Shown one piece after another: positions 1-10,528 of a DNA stretch of 64,000 nucleotides. The DNA is from Rossellomorea sp. y25. Lineage in GTDB: Bacteria > Bacillota > Bacilli > Bacillales > Bacillaceae_B. The notes beneath the pieces are model-generated. The model had not been told where the DNA came from. It was given only the letters and a program-made list of their open reading frames with translations, and made no database searches. The stretch spans positions 3,232,501 through 3,296,500 of the forward strand of contig NZ_CP145886.1 in assembly GCF_038049935.1 (NCBI RefSeq), read 5' to 3'. Positions within the stretch are counted from its first letter, which is position 1. Each line of letters opens with the position of its first letter. The position numbers and the translations under genes are program-made.

Positions 1-766
1 CAAGCACTTCTTTTACTTTCAGGCTTTCGGTTAATTGGTGACCGATTTCACCCGCTTTTTGAAGGTATTCATTGATTTTTTCAGAAGAGTTATAGAGCTT
101 TAAAATGATCGATAAGCTCACAAAAGGGATACCGATCAATAGAGAAGCGAAGGCTCCCAGTTCAAACGTTAAATAATAGAGAGATAATGAGAGAGGGAAC
201 ATGATCATATTTGCGGTAAAGTCCCAAACGAAATCCTTGCTGTAAAAACGGACATCATTGTTCACTACATAGCGTTGATACATTAAAAGAAGAATTTGAT
301 TGATCATAATCGAAACGATTTGATAACTGAGTATCGGAAATAGTAATTGACCGATACCCTTTAATCCGACTTCTCCACCGAATAGAAAATAAATGAGGCC
401 GCTCACTAATGAAACAAGAAAGAACATCACTGAATTCAAGGGAATTCTATGCCAATCGGTTTTGGCCAGCCTGAGCCGGATAAGCAATGGGATAATAGAG
501 AATTGCATGAGGACGATCTCAATAAATAATCCATACTTTATAAACCCTACGAGGGTCACCCACTGGATGAAGAAAATGGTGGCACCATTTATCACAATGG
601 GCATGAGTGGGATAAAGGTGGCAAAAGCCACTAAGGTTAAAAGCTCCAGCTCATTTCCTGCAATATTTTCAGGAGGATAGTAGCGATAAGTAAAATATAA
701 TCCAGCAGGTACAACGGCTAGCCAGGCCAGCAATATGTACAGCTTCTTTTTTACTGATAATGTCAT
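1..766 (-). CDS. Membrane-embedded sensor protein, partial (N-terminal 255 codons)
   Basis: The gene runs off the left edge, so only the N-terminal part is visible. It starts at an ATG preceded by TTTGGAGGATAGAC, a strong ribosome binding site. The visible protein has about six hydrophobic segments within residues 8-235. It then reads EIGHQLTESLKVKEVL, which resembles the opening helix of a GAF domain. Membrane sensor plus GAF is the usual front end of diguanylate cyclases and similar signalling proteins, but no GGDEF or kinase domain lies inside the window, so the output function is an inference. It sits downstream of folC with its own promoter. Confidence 0.7.
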   Translation of the reverse strand, partial: MTLSVKKKLYILLAWLAVVPAGLYFTYRYYPPENIAGNELELLTLVAFATFIPLMPIVINGATIFFIQWVTLVGFIKYGLFIEIVLMQFSIIPLLIRLRLAKTDWHRIPLNSVMFFLVSLVSGLIYFLFGGEVGLKGIGQLLFPILSYQIVSIMINQILLLMYQRYVVNNDVRFYSKDFVWDFTANMIMFPLSLSLYYLTFELGAFASLLIGIPFVSLSIILKLYNSSEKINEYLQKAGEIGHQLTESLKVKEVL

Positions 767-806
767 GTCTATCCTCCAAAGGTTCCGTTCGATTTAATAT
801 AGTCCT

Positions 807-835
807 ATGATACTATACTAGTTAAATAGTCACAA
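807..835 (-). promoter_or_regulatory. SigA-type promoter for the partial membrane sensor gene
   Basis: TTGTGA and TATCAT are separated by 17 bp on the minus strand, about 40 bp upstream of the ATG. Both hexamers match the housekeeping consensus imperfectly. A 9-bp direct repeat CCGTTCGAT lies on both sides of this promoter (near 785 and 857). Confidence 0.45.
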
Positions 836-874
836 GTTTATGAATATTTTATCAAAGCCGTTCGATAAAGTCAC

Positions 875-2188
875 TTACTTTTTTCTGTAATTTTTTAATT
901 CATTCAGAAGATATGGTTTTACCTCAGATAGAAAATACAAAGAACCTGTTATGAGCAGTACTTCATTTTCTTTCAGCCCCGGGATCTTCTCTTGAAGAAA
1001 CTCTTTCCAACGAGAAACTTTAACCTTATCAGGATGGGAAGATAATCCGTAAAGCTCTTCAGCTGATGCCACTCTTGGAAAGTCAAAGGTCGTGAACCCG
1101 ATCGCATCCACTGCTTCTTCAAGATGAGAAATCATCGGCCGTAAGTCTTTGTCATTCAATGCGGAAAATAGAACCGTCACCCTCTTCTCCATAAAGCGAT
1201 CCTGTATGGTTTTCACCAAGGCGCTAATTCCTTCAGGGTTATGAGCACCATCGATGTATATTTCAGGTTTATCTGAAAGGAGTTCCATCCTCCCCGGCCA
1301 TGATGACTTTTTCAATCCAGCATTTATGTGTGTTCCTTCTACATTTATGACATGCTCTTCAGAAAGCAGCTCAATTACCTTTATGGCAAGTGCGGCATTG
1401 TTCATTTGGTGAGTACCTATCATCGCAAGCTCGTACGTTTCATGTAAAGAAGGTGAATGATAGGAAAATTTTTCACCTTTTTCAAGGATCGAAAGACGTT
1501 CCACTGAGAAATCCTTTCCAAGTTCAAATAGATCGCTATCCATTTCTAATGCTCTACCTTTTATCACATCCGCCGCTTCTTTTTGGTGGACCCCTGCTAT
1601 GACAGGAACGGAACGCTTGATGATACCGGCTTTCTCATAGGCGATGTCTTCTAATCTGCTTCCTAAAAATTGCATATGATCAAGGCCGATACTCGTTATG
1701 ACTGAAACCATCGGGGTGATGACATTCGTTGAATCGAGTCTTCCACCAAGTCCAACCTCATAAAGGACGAGATCGACCGGTTTCATTTCGGCAAAATAAT
1801 AAAAGCTCATGGCTGTAATGACCTCGAATTCAGAAGGACTTCCCCATTCTGATTGTTCCATGCTCTCGGCAATGGGCTTTATTTTCTCCACAAGAAAAGT
1901 TAAGTCCTCATCTGAAACAGGATCTCCATTGATACTGATTCTTTCATTAAAACGTTCAAAGTATGGAGAAGTAAAGGTGCCTACAGAATACCCTGCTTCC
2001 TGTAATATGTTTCGCAAATAGGTTACAGTAGATCCCTTACCGTTTGTTCCCCCGATATGAACGGTTTTGAGCTTTTCATGAGGGTTTCCAAGCTTCTCTA
2101 ACAAGCACTGCATTCTCTCCAGACCCGGTTTGATTCCAAGTCTGAGTCTTGAGTGTATCCATTCAACGGCTTTATCATAGGTTAACAA
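875..2188 (-). CDS. folC: Folylpolyglutamate synthase / dihydrofolate synthase
   Basis: This ATP-dependent cytoplasmic ligase adds glutamate to dihydropteroate and to folates. The 437-residue length is normal for the family. The P-loop GGTNGKGST lies at residues 46-54, EVGLGGRLD at 144-152, the lysine expected to be carbamylated in YEKAGIIK at 184-191, and the DGAHNPEG ligase motif at 313-320. The start is TTG, chosen because GAGGGAG sits about 10 bases upstream and because the N-terminus (LTYDKAVEWIHSR) matches the family. It lies downstream of valS on the same strand, separated by a strong hairpin, so it may be transcribed only partly from the valS promoter. Confidence 0.95.
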   Translation of the reverse strand: MLTYDKAVEWIHSRLRLGIKPGLERMQCLLEKLGNPHEKLKTVHIGGTNGKGSTVTYLRNILQEAGYSVGTFTSPYFERFNERISINGDPVSDEDLTFLVEKIKPIAESMEQSEWGSPSEFEVITAMSFYYFAEMKPVDLVLYEVGLGGRLDSTNVITPMVSVITSIGLDHMQFLGSRLEDIAYEKAGIIKRSVPVIAGVHQKEAADVIKGRALEMDSDLFELGKDFSVERLSILEKGEKFSYHSPSLHETYELAMIGTHQMNNAALAIKVIELLSEEHVINVEGTHINAGLKKSSWPGRMELLSDKPEIYIDGAHNPEGISALVKTIQDRFMEKRVTVLFSALNDKDLRPMISHLEEAVDAIGFTTFDFPRVASAEELYGLSSHPDKVKVSRWKEFLQEKIPGLKENEVLLITGSLYFLSEVKPYLLNELKNYRKK

Positions 2189-2220
2189 TTATTATTCACT
2201 CCCTCTTTTAGGTTTCATTA

Positions 2221-2296
2221 GAAAAAGGGCTCTAATCGGATCTGATTGCTGAAGAGGATCTCCCCATAACAATCAGACCTGATTTTAAAGCCCTCT
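2221..2296 (-). terminator. Large intrinsic terminator between valS and folC
   Basis: On the minus strand an AGGGCT...AGCCCT outer stem encloses a TCTGATTG...CAATCAGA inner stem, followed by TTTTTC. This ends valS transcription and may leave folC on read-through or its own promoter. Confidence 0.75.
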
Positions 2297-2322
2297 TCTT
2301 AACCTCTATTCACTCGGCAAAA

Positions 2323-4974
2323 TTAAACTGACTTCAGCTCTTCTATTCTTGCTTTAACAGTCGCTTGTTTCTCTAAATAATCTTTTTCTTTTGCTTTTTC
2401 CTCATCTACTACTTTCTGAGGGGCTTTGCTTACAAATTTCTCATTGTTCAGCTTACCTTGAACACGGGAAACTTCCTTCGTCCATTTCTCCAACTCTTTT
2501 TGCAGGCGGGCAATTTCCTCTTCGATGTTGATCAGCCCTTCTAATGGAAGGAATAAGTCCACACCTGTAACGACTGCGGTCATCGCTTTTTCCGGTGTAT
2601 CTAGATTTGTACCCATTTCAAGCTTCTCCGGGTTACAGAATTTTTCGATATACGCTTTGTTCTTCTCGATGATTGTTAGCGTATGTGCATCTTTCGCCTT
2701 TAGCATCAAGTTGATTTGCTTGCTCATCGGCGTGTTAACCTCAGCACGGACATTACGTACAGCACGAATGATATCAACGAGCAGCTTCATCTCTTCTGCT
2801 GCCGCTTGGTCTGTAAGTTCTTCTTGAACCGTCGGCCATGCAGCCACCGTAATGGATTCGCCTTGATGCGGCAAGTTCTGCCATATTTCCTCGGTAATAA
2901 ACGGCATGAATGGGTGTAGAAGTCTCATTGTGTTGTCCAGGACATGAGCCAGAATCGAACGGGTCGTTTTCTTAGCTGCTTCGTCCTCGCCATATAAAGG
3001 CAATTTAGCCATTTCAATATACCAATCACAGAAGTCATCCCAGATAAAGTTGTAAAGAACACGACCAACTTCACCAAACTCGTAACGATCCGCTAAACGT
3101 GTTACGGTTTCAATCGTTTCATTTAATCGGGTAAGGATCCATTTGTCAGCAACAGATTTTTTACCTGATAAATCAATTTCGTCATAGGTCATACCGTCCA
3201 TATTCATAAGGGCGAAGCGTGATGCGTTCCAGATCTTATTCGCAAAGTTCCAAACAGATTCTACTTTCTCAAAGGAGAAGCGTAAATCCTGACCCGGTGA
3301 GCTGCCTGTAGATAGGAAGTAGCGTAGGGAATCTGCTCCATACTTTTCGATGACATCCATTGGATCTACACCGTTTCCTAATGACTTACTCATCTTACGC
3401 CCATCTGCATCCCGAACCAGTCCGTGAATCAGTACGTCTTTAAATGGACGTTCTCCCGTGAACTCCAGTCCCTGGAAGATCATGCGAGATACCCAGAATC
3501 CGATAATGTCATATCCCGTCACAAGTGTGTTGGTTGGGTAGTACCGTTTAAAGTCCTCTGCATTCAGATCTGGCCAGCCCATTGTTGAAAACGGCCATAG
3601 AGCAGAACTGAACCATGTATCCAGTACATCCTCTTCCTGTGTCCAGTTTTCAATATCTTCCGGTGCTTCATTGTTTACATAGATTTCGCCCGTTTCTTTA
3701 TGATACCAGGCAGGGATGCGGTGTCCCCACCAAAGCTGACGGGAAATACACCAGTCACGCGTGTTTTCCATCCAGCGCAGGTATGACGTTTCAAAGCGAT
3801 CAGGTACAAAGTTGACCTTGTTTTCATCCTGCTGAAGTTTTACCGCTTCTTCTGCCAGAGGATCCATTTTAACGAACCATTGAGTAGAAAGATATGGCTC
3901 AACGACTGCTCCACTTCTTTCTGAGTGGCCAACTGAATGCATATGCTCTTCAATCTTGAACAGAACGCCGGCTTCTTGAAGGTCTTTCACGATTTCCTTA
4001 CGACATTGGAATCGATCCATCCCTTGGTATTTATCCGCCTTTTCATTCATGGTTCCATCTTCATTCATTACAAGAATACGTTCTAAATTGTGACGATTAC
4101 CGATTTCGAAGTCATTGGGATCGTGTGCAGGCGTAATTTTCACTGCTCCGGAACCAAATTCCATATCAACGTAATCATCTCCTACAATCGGAATTTCACG
4201 TCCCACGATTGGAAGGGTAACTGTTTTACCGATTAGATGCTTGTAGCGATCATCTTCCGGGTGTACTGCAACTGCCGTATCACCAAGCATGGTTTCAGGG
4301 CGGGTTGTGGCAATTTCAATATGACCACTTCCATCAGCCAACGGATATTTCATATGATAGAATGCGCCTTGTACATCCTGATGAATAACCTCAATGTCTG
4401 AAAGGGCGGTTTTCGTTGCCGGGTCCCAGTTGATGATGTATTCACCACGGTAAATCAGGCCTTTATTATAAAGGTCGACAAATACCTTTTGTACAGCTTC
4501 CGATAAACCTTCATCCAACGTGAAACGTTCTCGGCTATAATCTAAGCCTAATCCAACTTTAGACCATTGCTGACGGATATGCTCGGCATATTCTTCTTTC
4601 CACTTCCACGTTTCTTCTACGAACTTTTCACGGCCCAAGTCATAGCGTGAAATACCCTGATTACGAAGTTTTTCATCCACTTTCGCTTGTGTTGCAATTC
4701 CTGCATGGTCCATACCTGGCAGCCATAATACATCGTAACCCTGCATTCGCTTCATTCTGGTCAGGATATCTTGCAGGGTTGTGTCCCAAGCATGACCAAG
4801 ATGAAGTTTCCCCGTTACGTTCGGCGGAGGGATGACGATGGTGTAAGGCTCTTTCTCCTTATCGTTTGTCGCTTCGAAGTACTTCCCTTCGAGCCACCAT
4901 TTGTAGCGTCCCTGCTCAATGGCATTCGGATCATATTTCGTCGGCATTGCTAATTGCTGATCTTGAGTTTCCAT
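2323..4974 (-). CDS. valS: Valyl-tRNA synthetase
   Basis: Class I aminoacyl-tRNA synthetase that charges tRNA-Val and edits mischarged threonine. The protein has 883 residues, a typical bacterial length. The HIGH signature reads HLGH at residues 58-61 and KMSKS lies near residue 525. The C-terminus is a Lys/Glu-rich coiled coil starting near residue 810, a hallmark of ValRS that clamps the tRNA. ATG start with AGGAGGAAAACAA upstream. Expression is controlled by the T-box leader immediately upstream. Confidence 0.98.
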   Translation of the reverse strand: METQDQQLAMPTKYDPNAIEQGRYKWWLEGKYFEATNDKEKEPYTIVIPPPNVTGKLHLGHAWDTTLQDILTRMKRMQGYDVLWLPGMDHAGIATQAKVDEKLRNQGISRYDLGREKFVEETWKWKEEYAEHIRQQWSKVGLGLDYSRERFTLDEGLSEAVQKVFVDLYNKGLIYRGEYIINWDPATKTALSDIEVIHQDVQGAFYHMKYPLADGSGHIEIATTRPETMLGDTAVAVHPEDDRYKHLIGKTVTLPIVGREIPIVGDDYVDMEFGSGAVKITPAHDPNDFEIGNRHNLERILVMNEDGTMNEKADKYQGMDRFQCRKEIVKDLQEAGVLFKIEEHMHSVGHSERSGAVVEPYLSTQWFVKMDPLAEEAVKLQQDENKVNFVPDRFETSYLRWMENTRDWCISRQLWWGHRIPAWYHKETGEIYVNNEAPEDIENWTQEEDVLDTWFSSALWPFSTMGWPDLNAEDFKRYYPTNTLVTGYDIIGFWVSRMIFQGLEFTGERPFKDVLIHGLVRDADGRKMSKSLGNGVDPMDVIEKYGADSLRYFLSTGSSPGQDLRFSFEKVESVWNFANKIWNASRFALMNMDGMTYDEIDLSGKKSVADKWILTRLNETIETVTRLADRYEFGEVGRVLYNFIWDDFCDWYIEMAKLPLYGEDEAAKKTTRSILAHVLDNTMRLLHPFMPFITEEIWQNLPHQGESITVAAWPTVQEELTDQAAAEEMKLLVDIIRAVRNVRAEVNTPMSKQINLMLKAKDAHTLTIIEKNKAYIEKFCNPEKLEMGTNLDTPEKAMTAVVTGVDLFLPLEGLINIEEEIARLQKELEKWTKEVSRVQGKLNNEKFVSKAPQKVVDEEKAKEKDYLEKQATVKARIEELKSV

Positions 4975-5019
4975 TTGTTTTCCTCCTATATTAGTGCGAA
5001 TAAGTACACTTTTCTAAAA

Positions 5020-5287
5020 AAATAAAAAAATCCCCCGTCCTATGAAAAGGACGAAGGATTCCATTCGCGGTACCACCTTTTTTCTCAGGAGAAATAAACC
5101 TCCTGAACTCTCGACGATCATAACGGCTTTTAACCGGCTTCTACTACTGAAATTCATAGAAACAGCTCTCCAGGCGACCTTCCATTGTCTTAACGTAGAA
5201 AATCTCTCACCAAACGATTTTCCTCTCTGAAAGTAAGGGTCAATGTACTCTTCCTGTTCATTGCTTTTAAGGCATTATTTATTTACT
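5020..5287 (-). promoter_or_regulatory. T-box leader (valine-specific) controlling valS
   Basis: The minus strand carries a canonical T-box AAGGTGGTACCGCG at 5079-5066. A terminator follows (CCTTCGTCC paired with GGACGGGGG, then a run of T, about 5060-5021). Upstream lies stem I with AGTA and GAGAG motifs. A GTC triplet at 5178-5176, before GCCTGGAGAGC, sits where the specifier is expected and would read as valine. In this family uncharged tRNA-Val pairs with the specifier and stabilises the antiterminator, so valS is read when charging is low. Confidence 0.93.
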
Positions 5288-5293
5288 AATTAT

Positions 5294-5321
5294 AGTATAG
5301 GAAAAGATAAACTTTCGTCAA
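5294..5321 (-). promoter_or_regulatory. SigA promoter of the valS T-box leader
   Basis: TTGACG and TATACT are separated by 16 bp on the minus strand, ending just upstream of the T-box stem I. Confidence 0.75.
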
Positions 5322-5433
5322 TCATTATCGCCAATTTTTAATAAAAATATTCATTTCGCCTACTCAGGCACCATTCTATCCTGTATTCATAAGATAAAGT
5401 AGTGAATATACCCAGGAGAGTGAGTGGAAGAAT

Positions 5434-5622
5434 ATGAAAAAAATCAATCAATATACCATGCAGAAATGGATGGGAAACGCCCGGTTAATATGTAAGCAAT
5501 TCATCATCCCCTTTACGATCTTTCAAGGGGTCCGGACCATTTTGCTCCCAACCACTTTTGATGTCCTTCTTTTAACTCTGTTTATCGGTATAGGCCTTGC
5601 CATTTATTTCGATTGGATTTAA
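5434..5622 (+). CDS. Small membrane protein of unknown function (62 aa)
   Basis: A short plus-strand gene in a minus-strand region. The N-terminal 25 residues are basic and amphipathic, containing QKWMGNARLICKQF. Residues 28-62 are hydrophobic with a Pro-Thr kink and end in YFDWI, giving one or two membrane segments. GTGGAAG and AGGAGAG precede the ATG, although neither is ideally spaced. A terminator hairpin directly follows the stop codon, which supports a real transcription unit. The composition does not look like a chance ORF, but I do not recognise a named family and no function is assigned. Confidence 0.65.
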   Translation: MKKINQYTMQKWMGNARLICKQFIIPFTIFQGVRTILLPTTFDVLLLTLFIGIGLAIYFDWI

Positions 5623-5623
5623 T

Positions 5624-5660
5624 GGACTGACGAGATGTGGACTTCGCCAGTCCTTTTTTT
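5624..5660 (+). terminator. Terminator of the 62-aa membrane protein gene
   Basis: GGACTG...CAGTCC stem followed by seven T on the plus strand. The T-run overlaps the stop codon of the convergent ysxE. Confidence 0.7.
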
Positions 5661-6687
5661 ATTCTGCTTCAGCCGCCTGCTCCTGTTTCTTTTTTTCCAT
5701 TTCATCTAAACGCATGACAACGTATTCTGTATTTTTCAGCAGCCAGTAGTGTCGTTGCAATTTTTTGAGGGATTTACGTTCATTCCGCTTATCCTTCGGT
5801 GTATGAAAATACTTTTCCACCACTGCAATGACAGAGCTTGGATAAGCTAAATAACTCATGAACAGGAGCCGCTCTTCATTACGTACAGTAAAATGCAGAA
5901 AATAAGTGGTAAGCCACTCGACACATTCCTCGTAATACTTAGGATAGGTTTTCAACGTTCTCGACAAAAACGGCAAGAGATCATGAAATGGAGAAGCCAT
6001 CCTTGAGTTCTCAAAGTTATGGAAATACCCCAACCCTCTTTCATCGAATAGAAAGTGCTCCGTCGAAACCTTTCCGTGGGTGATGACGGTCCTAACCTTT
6101 TCCAGCTCCTTCGTCTCTTCATACCACTCATCAAGCATCTTGCGTGAAAATTTCAACGCTTGAGTGGCATCCTTGTAATACATGCAAAAATGCAATTGAA
6201 AAGGAGACATATACGTTGTTTTTTCACATGCCTCAACATACTCATCGAGAAACTGTTGTTCTTTATCCCACCTGGATGTCAACTGCTCGTAATGAGATTC
6301 TCTCTCTTCTTTATCAATCTTTACTTCTTGAGACGAAAGAGTATGCAATCTTGCCAATTCCCGGAACATTTTCTGATGCTTTTCAAATTGATCTTCCCTT
6401 TCCAGGTTCAACAGCCAGGGCATCACATAGTATAACTCCCCTTCATTCCACACCGCATAACGCCCATCCAAAGTCGGGTAGATCGGAACAATGCGGTTAT
6501 ATCCCCTTTGAAACAATAGTTGCACATTCCGGACAAAGTCAACTCCAGTCTGGGCCGGGATCTGCTTAACAGCCAGAGTGCCTTTATTGGAAAACACTTT
6601 GGAAATCTTCCCGTAGCTCTCAACAAAATGGGGTTCTACGCCATAAGGTTGTAAGACATGCTTTAATCCATCAAGCGTTTGTACCAT
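5659..6687 (-). CDS. ysxE: Spore coat protein YsxE, CotS-like kinase-fold protein
   Basis: The protein has 342 residues and resembles the CotS/YsxE spore-coat family, which has an aminoglycoside-phosphotransferase-like fold. A basic-acidic pattern is spread throughout, VITHGKVSTEHFLFDERGLGY near residues 205-225 replaces the usual catalytic HGD loop, and the C-terminus is Lys/Glu-rich. The normal catalytic Asp is not obvious, so it is probably not an active kinase. I chose ATG 6687 (AGAAGGTGAGAGGA upstream) over an in-frame GTG three codons earlier. It lies directly downstream of spoVID, as in B. subtilis, where both act in coat assembly around the forespore. Confidence 0.88.
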   Translation of the reverse strand: MVQTLDGLKHVLQPYGVEPHFVESYGKISKVFSNKGTLAVKQIPAQTGVDFVRNVQLLFQRGYNRIVPIYPTLDGRYAVWNEGELYYVMPWLLNLEREDQFEKHQKMFRELARLHTLSSQEVKIDKEERESHYEQLTSRWDKEQQFLDEYVEACEKTTYMSPFQLHFCMYYKDATQALKFSRKMLDEWYEETKELEKVRTVITHGKVSTEHFLFDERGLGYFHNFENSRMASPFHDLLPFLSRTLKTYPKYYEECVEWLTTYFLHFTVRNEERLLFMSYLAYPSSVIAVVEKYFHTPKDKRNERKSLKKLQRHYWLLKNTEYVVMRLDEMEKKKQEQAAEAE

Positions 6688-6825
6688 TCCTCTCACCTTC
6701 TAAGATTACTTTTCTAAAAAAAACGGACTAACTCCAATGAATTTGGTGTCAGCCCCATTCTTTCCTCTATATGTCCATTACGCTATTCTAATGTCTTAAG
6801 CGGGAACGACTTTACCCATATTCCT

Positions 6826-8043
6826 CTACCCTTTGAAGACATACTCGCTTTTCGGGATATAAAGAACCTGCCCTACATAGACGTCTTGATTGGCTTCAAG
6901 TTGATTGACCCTTAATAGCTGCGGAATGGTCAAATCATACTTTTCTGCAATATAGTCCAGGGTCTCACCCTCTTGAACAATGCATACCCGTAATGTTGCG
7001 CCCTTTTCCTCATCTTTTCTTGCAAAGAAATCGGTTAATGAAATGCTTTCATATTTCTTTTTACCTTTTGTCTTTTTCTTTTCTTCCGGTTCTTCCCCGC
7101 TTTCTTCCATCTCCGCTTCTACAGCTGATGAGGAGGATTCTTCTTCTTCGGCTTCCTGCTGCTTGTATTTAGGAGGCGGCGTGTAGGCGGCCTTTGGTTC
7201 AGACGGCTGCTCTTCTGATGACTCACTTAGTTCATGCTGAGGCAACTCAAACACGTTTTCTTTCCTGAAATAATTTTCCTCATAGGAATGAGTTGGCTGA
7301 GCACCGTATTGAATCTGTACGGGTATCTCATCCTCCTCTTCAGATGGTGGTGTCCGTCCTTCCAGATTAAACGGCTGGTACTCGTCGTCTTCAGAATCCT
7401 CTTCTTCCTCCTGCTCTTCAACGTTCGCCGTTAATTCTTCGACGTCGTAGTTCTCATACTCGTATACTTCTTCTCTTTCTTCTTGCTCTTCTTCTGTTTC
7501 TACTTCTTCCTCCGCTGTATCTTCTTCTACTTCGGCAACTGCACTAGAACGGTAAAGCGGCTCGTATTCTTCCTCTCTGCTAAATTCAGCTTCAAGGGGA
7601 GTGTGCGTCTGCTGTTCACCATAAATCCCTGTAATCGTTAAATCGGCATTCAATTTTAAACAAGCATTCTCAGGAACCATGTAATCGAATGACTCAACGA
7701 ATACGTCGATATCGCCCAGATTGGCAATTCTATTTTTCGGAATCGTCACATCGACAGGGAAACGGTGGACAAATTCATACTCACCTTTTTCCCTCTTTTC
7801 CACTATTTGTACAAACTTACCACCTGCTTCAAACTCATCCTCTTCTTCGTCCCTAGGTGAAGTTGGTAAATATTCACCGGAAAGATCAAGGCTTCCCCTG
7901 ATAAGTACGTACTGCTCTTGCTCTTGTATCGTTATATGAGGATCTAAGGAGATAGATAGCAATTCTTCAACTTCCTGTCCTTTTTTAAACCAAATTGATT
8001 CTTCCAAGGAAAATCGCAAACACGATTGTTGTTCTTGTGACAA
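6826..8043 (-). CDS. spoVID: Stage VI sporulation protein D, spore coat encasement protein
   Basis: The 405-residue protein has the SpoVID layout. The N-terminal region (residues 1-150, starting with SCLRFSLEESIWFKKGQEV) is the part of the family that guides coat encasement. A long, very acidic low-complexity middle (about 170-345, dominated by Glu) follows, and a single LysM domain closes the protein (about 352-402, EGETLDYIAEKYDLT and GQVLYIP). In B. subtilis the protein sits at the forespore surface and contacts SpoIVA and SafA. The start is TTG, with AAAGGAGG eight bases upstream. It lies between the hem operon terminator and ysxE. Confidence 0.95.
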   Translation of the reverse strand: MSQEQQSCLRFSLEESIWFKKGQEVEELLSISLDPHITIQEQEQYVLIRGSLDLSGEYLPTSPRDEEEDEFEAGGKFVQIVEKREKGEYEFVHRFPVDVTIPKNRIANLGDIDVFVESFDYMVPENACLKLNADLTITGIYGEQQTHTPLEAEFSREEEYEPLYRSSAVAEVEEDTAEEEVETEEEQEEREEVYEYENYDVEELTANVEEQEEEEDSEDDEYQPFNLEGRTPPSEEEDEIPVQIQYGAQPTHSYEENYFRKENVFELPQHELSESSEEQPSEPKAAYTPPPKYKQQEAEEEESSSSAVEAEMEESGEEPEEKKKTKGKKKYESISLTDFFARKDEEKGATLRVCIVQEGETLDYIAEKYDLTIPQLLRVNQLEANQDVYVGQVLYIPKSEYVFKG

Positions 8044-8143
8044 AAGAAATTCCTCCTTTCAGGTTCCAAACAAAGAAATAGTAAACAATGCCATTATCAC
8101 TTTATGAAACGAAAAGGAGGATTATGATAGGAAAACGAATATA

Positions 8144-8173
8144 AATAGCCGATCCCTAAAAAGGATCGGCTAT
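8144..8173 (-). terminator. Terminator of the hemAXCDBL operon
   Basis: A perfect 12-bp stem (ATAGCCGATCC paired with GGATCGGCTAT) just after hemL. The T-tail is short (TTTATATT). Confidence 0.7.
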
Positions 8174-8178
8174 CATCA

Positions 8179-9471
8179 CTACTTCTTACTAATCTTTTCA
8201 AACGCTTTTTCCGCTGCTTCAAGGGTCTTTTCAATATCTTCATCTGTATGAGCTGTCGATAAGAATAGTCCTTCGAATTGGGAAGGTGGCAAGAATACAC
8301 CTTCGTGTGCCATTTCACGGTAGTAATCAGCAAACATATCAAGATCAGACGACTTGGCACCTTCGTAGTTGGTTACTTCTTCATTCGTAAAGAAGATCCC
8401 GATCATGGAGCCTGCACGATTGATTCTGTGAGGGATGTTGTGCTTTTCTGCCGCTTTCTTTAAGCCTTCTTCCAGCAGGTCTGCTTTGCGGACAAACTCT
8501 GTGTACGTTTCAGGAGTCAGCTGGCTCAGGGTTTCATATCCAGCTGTCATCGCCAATGGATTTCCGGATAGAGTTCCAGCTTGATAAATCGGACCGCTTG
8601 GAGCGATTCTCTCCATGATTTCAGCCTTACCGCCATATGCACCTACCGGCAGACCTCCACCAATCACTTTACCTAAGCAAGTTAAGTCGGGTGTTACGTT
8701 ATAGTAGCCTTGGGCACATCCGTATCCGACACGGAACCCGGTCATGACTTCATCAAATATTAACAGTGAACCATGATTCTCCGTGACTTCACGCAGGCCT
8801 TCCAGGAAGCCTGGCTGAGGTGGAACGACACCCATATTACCGGCAACAGGTTCTACGATCACACCGGCAATATCATCACCAAATTGTTCAAAGGCATAGC
8901 GGATGCTTTCTAAATCATTGTAAGGCACCGTAATCGTGTTCTTTGCCACGCCTTCAGGTACACCAGGGCTGTCAGGCAGGCCAAGAGTCGCCACACCGGA
9001 TCCTGCTTTGATTAATAAAGAGTCACCATGACCGTGGTAGCAGCCTTCAAACTTGATGATTTTATTGCGGCCTGTGTATCCGCGAGCCAGACGAAGGGCA
9101 CTCATCGTCGCTTCCGTACCAGAAGACACCATACGTACGACTTCGATACTTGGTACTCTTTCAATTACAAGCTGGGCTAGCTTGTTTTCGATTTCAGTCG
9201 GGGCACCGAAACTTGTCCCGTTTTCCGCTACTTTTTTAATGGACTCCACCACGCGGTCATTGCTGTGACCAAGAATGAGTGGTCCCCAGGATAGAACATA
9301 GTCAATGTATTCATTTCCATCAATATCGTAAATTTTAGATCCTTTTCCTTTTTCCATGAATATGGGATCCATCTTTACTGATTTGAATGCGCGAACGGGA
9401 CTATTCACTCCGCCGGGCATTAGCTTTACTGCTTCTTTGAACGCTTGCTTCGATTTCTCATATGAACGCAA
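8179..9471 (-). CDS. hemL: Glutamate-1-semialdehyde 2,1-aminomutase
   Basis: PLP-dependent enzyme that converts glutamate-1-semialdehyde to 5-aminolevulinate in the C5 haem pathway. It has [13 protein letters not shown] near the N-terminus, [16 protein letters not shown], the FDEVMTGFR aspartate motif, and the PLP lysine in [16 protein letters not shown] (near residue 260). I place the start at TTG 9471, because AAAGGAGG lies eight bases upstream and [10 protein letters not shown] is the usual family N-terminus. An ATG 11 codons further upstream has no good ribosome binding site. The product is 430 residues. It is the last gene of the hem operon. Confidence 0.96.
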   Translation of the reverse strand: MRSYEKSKQAFKEAVKLMPGGVNSPVRAFKSVKMDPIFMEKGKGSKIYDIDGNEYIDYVLSWGPLILGHSNDRVVESIKKVAENGTSFGAPTEIENKLAQLVIERVPSIEVVRMVSSGTEATMSALRLARGYTGRNKIIKFEGCYHGHGDSLLIKAGSGVATLGLPDSPGVPEGVAKNTITVPYNDLESIRYAFEQFGDDIAGVIVEPVAGNMGVVPPQPGFLEGLREVTENHGSLLIFDEVMTGFRVGYGCAQGYYNVTPDLTCLGKVIGGGLPVGAYGGKAEIMERIAPSGPIYQAGTLSGNPLAMTAGYETLSQLTPETYTEFVRKADLLEEGLKKAAEKHNIPHRINRAGSMIGIFFTNEEVTNYEGAKSSDLDMFADYYREMAHEGVFLPPSQFEGLFLSTAHTDEDIEKTLEAAEKAFEKISKK

Positions 9472-9526
9472 TATCGGTTCCTCCTTTAGTGATCTTTCAG
9501 TCATCCTTACAGGAACTTTCCACCAA

Positions 9527-10501
9527 TTAGGATAACCAATTCGCTACATCTTTTGCGAAATACGTAATGATGAGGTCTGCACCCGCACGTTTCATGCTAG
9601 TCAGCTTTTCCATTACGATTTCCTGTTCGTTTACCCAGCCGTTTTGAGCCGCCGCTTTCACCATGCTGTACTCTCCACTAACATTATAAGCGACAACCGG
9701 CGCATTAAAACGGTCTTTCACTTCCCGCATGATATCTAAATAGGAAAGGGCAGGTTTGACAATTAAGAAGTCTGCGCCTTCTTCAATATCGGACTGTGCT
9801 TCTCTTAACGCTTCCAGGCGATTGGCAGGATCCATCTGATACGTTCTGCGATCTCCGAATTGCGGAGTTGAGTGTGCGGCATCACGGAATGGACCATAGA
9901 AGCTTGAGGAGTACTTAACGGCATATGACATGATCGGCACATCATGATAGCCGGCCTCGTCCAATCCGTGGCGGATCGCTGCAACGAATCCATCCATCAT
10001 ATTGGAAGGGGCAATGATATCAGCACCCGCTTCAGCCTGGCTGACAGCCGTTTTTGCTAATAGATCAAGCGTAGGATCGTTCAGTACTTTTCCATCTTTG
10101 ACGATTCCACAATGTCCGTGGCTCGTATATTGACATAAACATGTATCGGCAATGACGACAAGCTCAGGATAATGTTCCTTCACAAACCGGGTTGCCCGTT
10201 GTACGATCCCGTGGTCATGATACGCTTGTGTTCCTACCTCATCTTTTTCAGCTGGCACACCGAAAAGAATAATGGATTTTATACCCAGGGAAACCACTTC
10301 ATCCATCTCTGCTTTTAAGTTATCAAGGGAAATATGATAAACTCCTGGCATGGAAGGAACGACATTCTTAATGTTTTCCCCTTCCACTATAAACAATGGA
10401 TTGATTAAATCTTCTTTTCTTAGATGAGTTTCTCTTACCAACGCACGCATATGATCTGATTGACGCAGGCGACGATGACGGTTAAAATGCAGATCTTTCA
10501 T
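9527..10501 (-). CDS. hemB: Delta-aminolevulinic acid dehydratase (porphobilinogen synthase)
   Basis: Condenses two 5-aminolevulinate molecules into porphobilinogen. The 324-residue protein has the zinc cysteine cluster [14 protein letters not shown] (C121, C123, C131), so it is the zinc-dependent type. The two active-site lysines are in [18 protein letters not shown] (K196) and [12 protein letters not shown] (K249, the Schiff-base lysine). ATG start with AGGAGGTTTACAT upstream. It lies 27 bp after hemD in the hem operon. Confidence 0.97.
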   Translation of the reverse strand: MKDLHFNRHRRLRQSDHMRALVRETHLRKEDLINPLFIVEGENIKNVVPSMPGVYHISLDNLKAEMDEVVSLGIKSIILFGVPAEKDEVGTQAYHDHGIVQRATRFVKEHYPELVVIADTCLCQYTSHGHCGIVKDGKVLNDPTLDLLAKTAVSQAEAGADIIAPSNMMDGFVAAIRHGLDEAGYHDVPIMSYAVKYSSSFYGPFRDAAHSTPQFGDRRTYQMDPANRLEALREAQSDIEEGADFLIVKPALSYLDIMREVKDRFNAPVVAYNVSGEYSMVKAAAQNGWVNEQEIVMEKLTSMKRAGADLIITYFAKDVANWLS

Positions 10502-10528
10502 ATGTAAACCTCCTAAGTAGATAAAGCT

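Noticed and set aside
6144..6569. Plus-strand 141-codon open frame inside ysxE
   Set aside because: Antisense shadow of a well-supported minus-strand gene; no start signal and no protein-like composition.
8097..8360. Minus-strand 87-codon frame overlapping the end of hemL
   Set aside because: It crosses the operon terminator and runs in another frame of hemL; no ribosome binding site.
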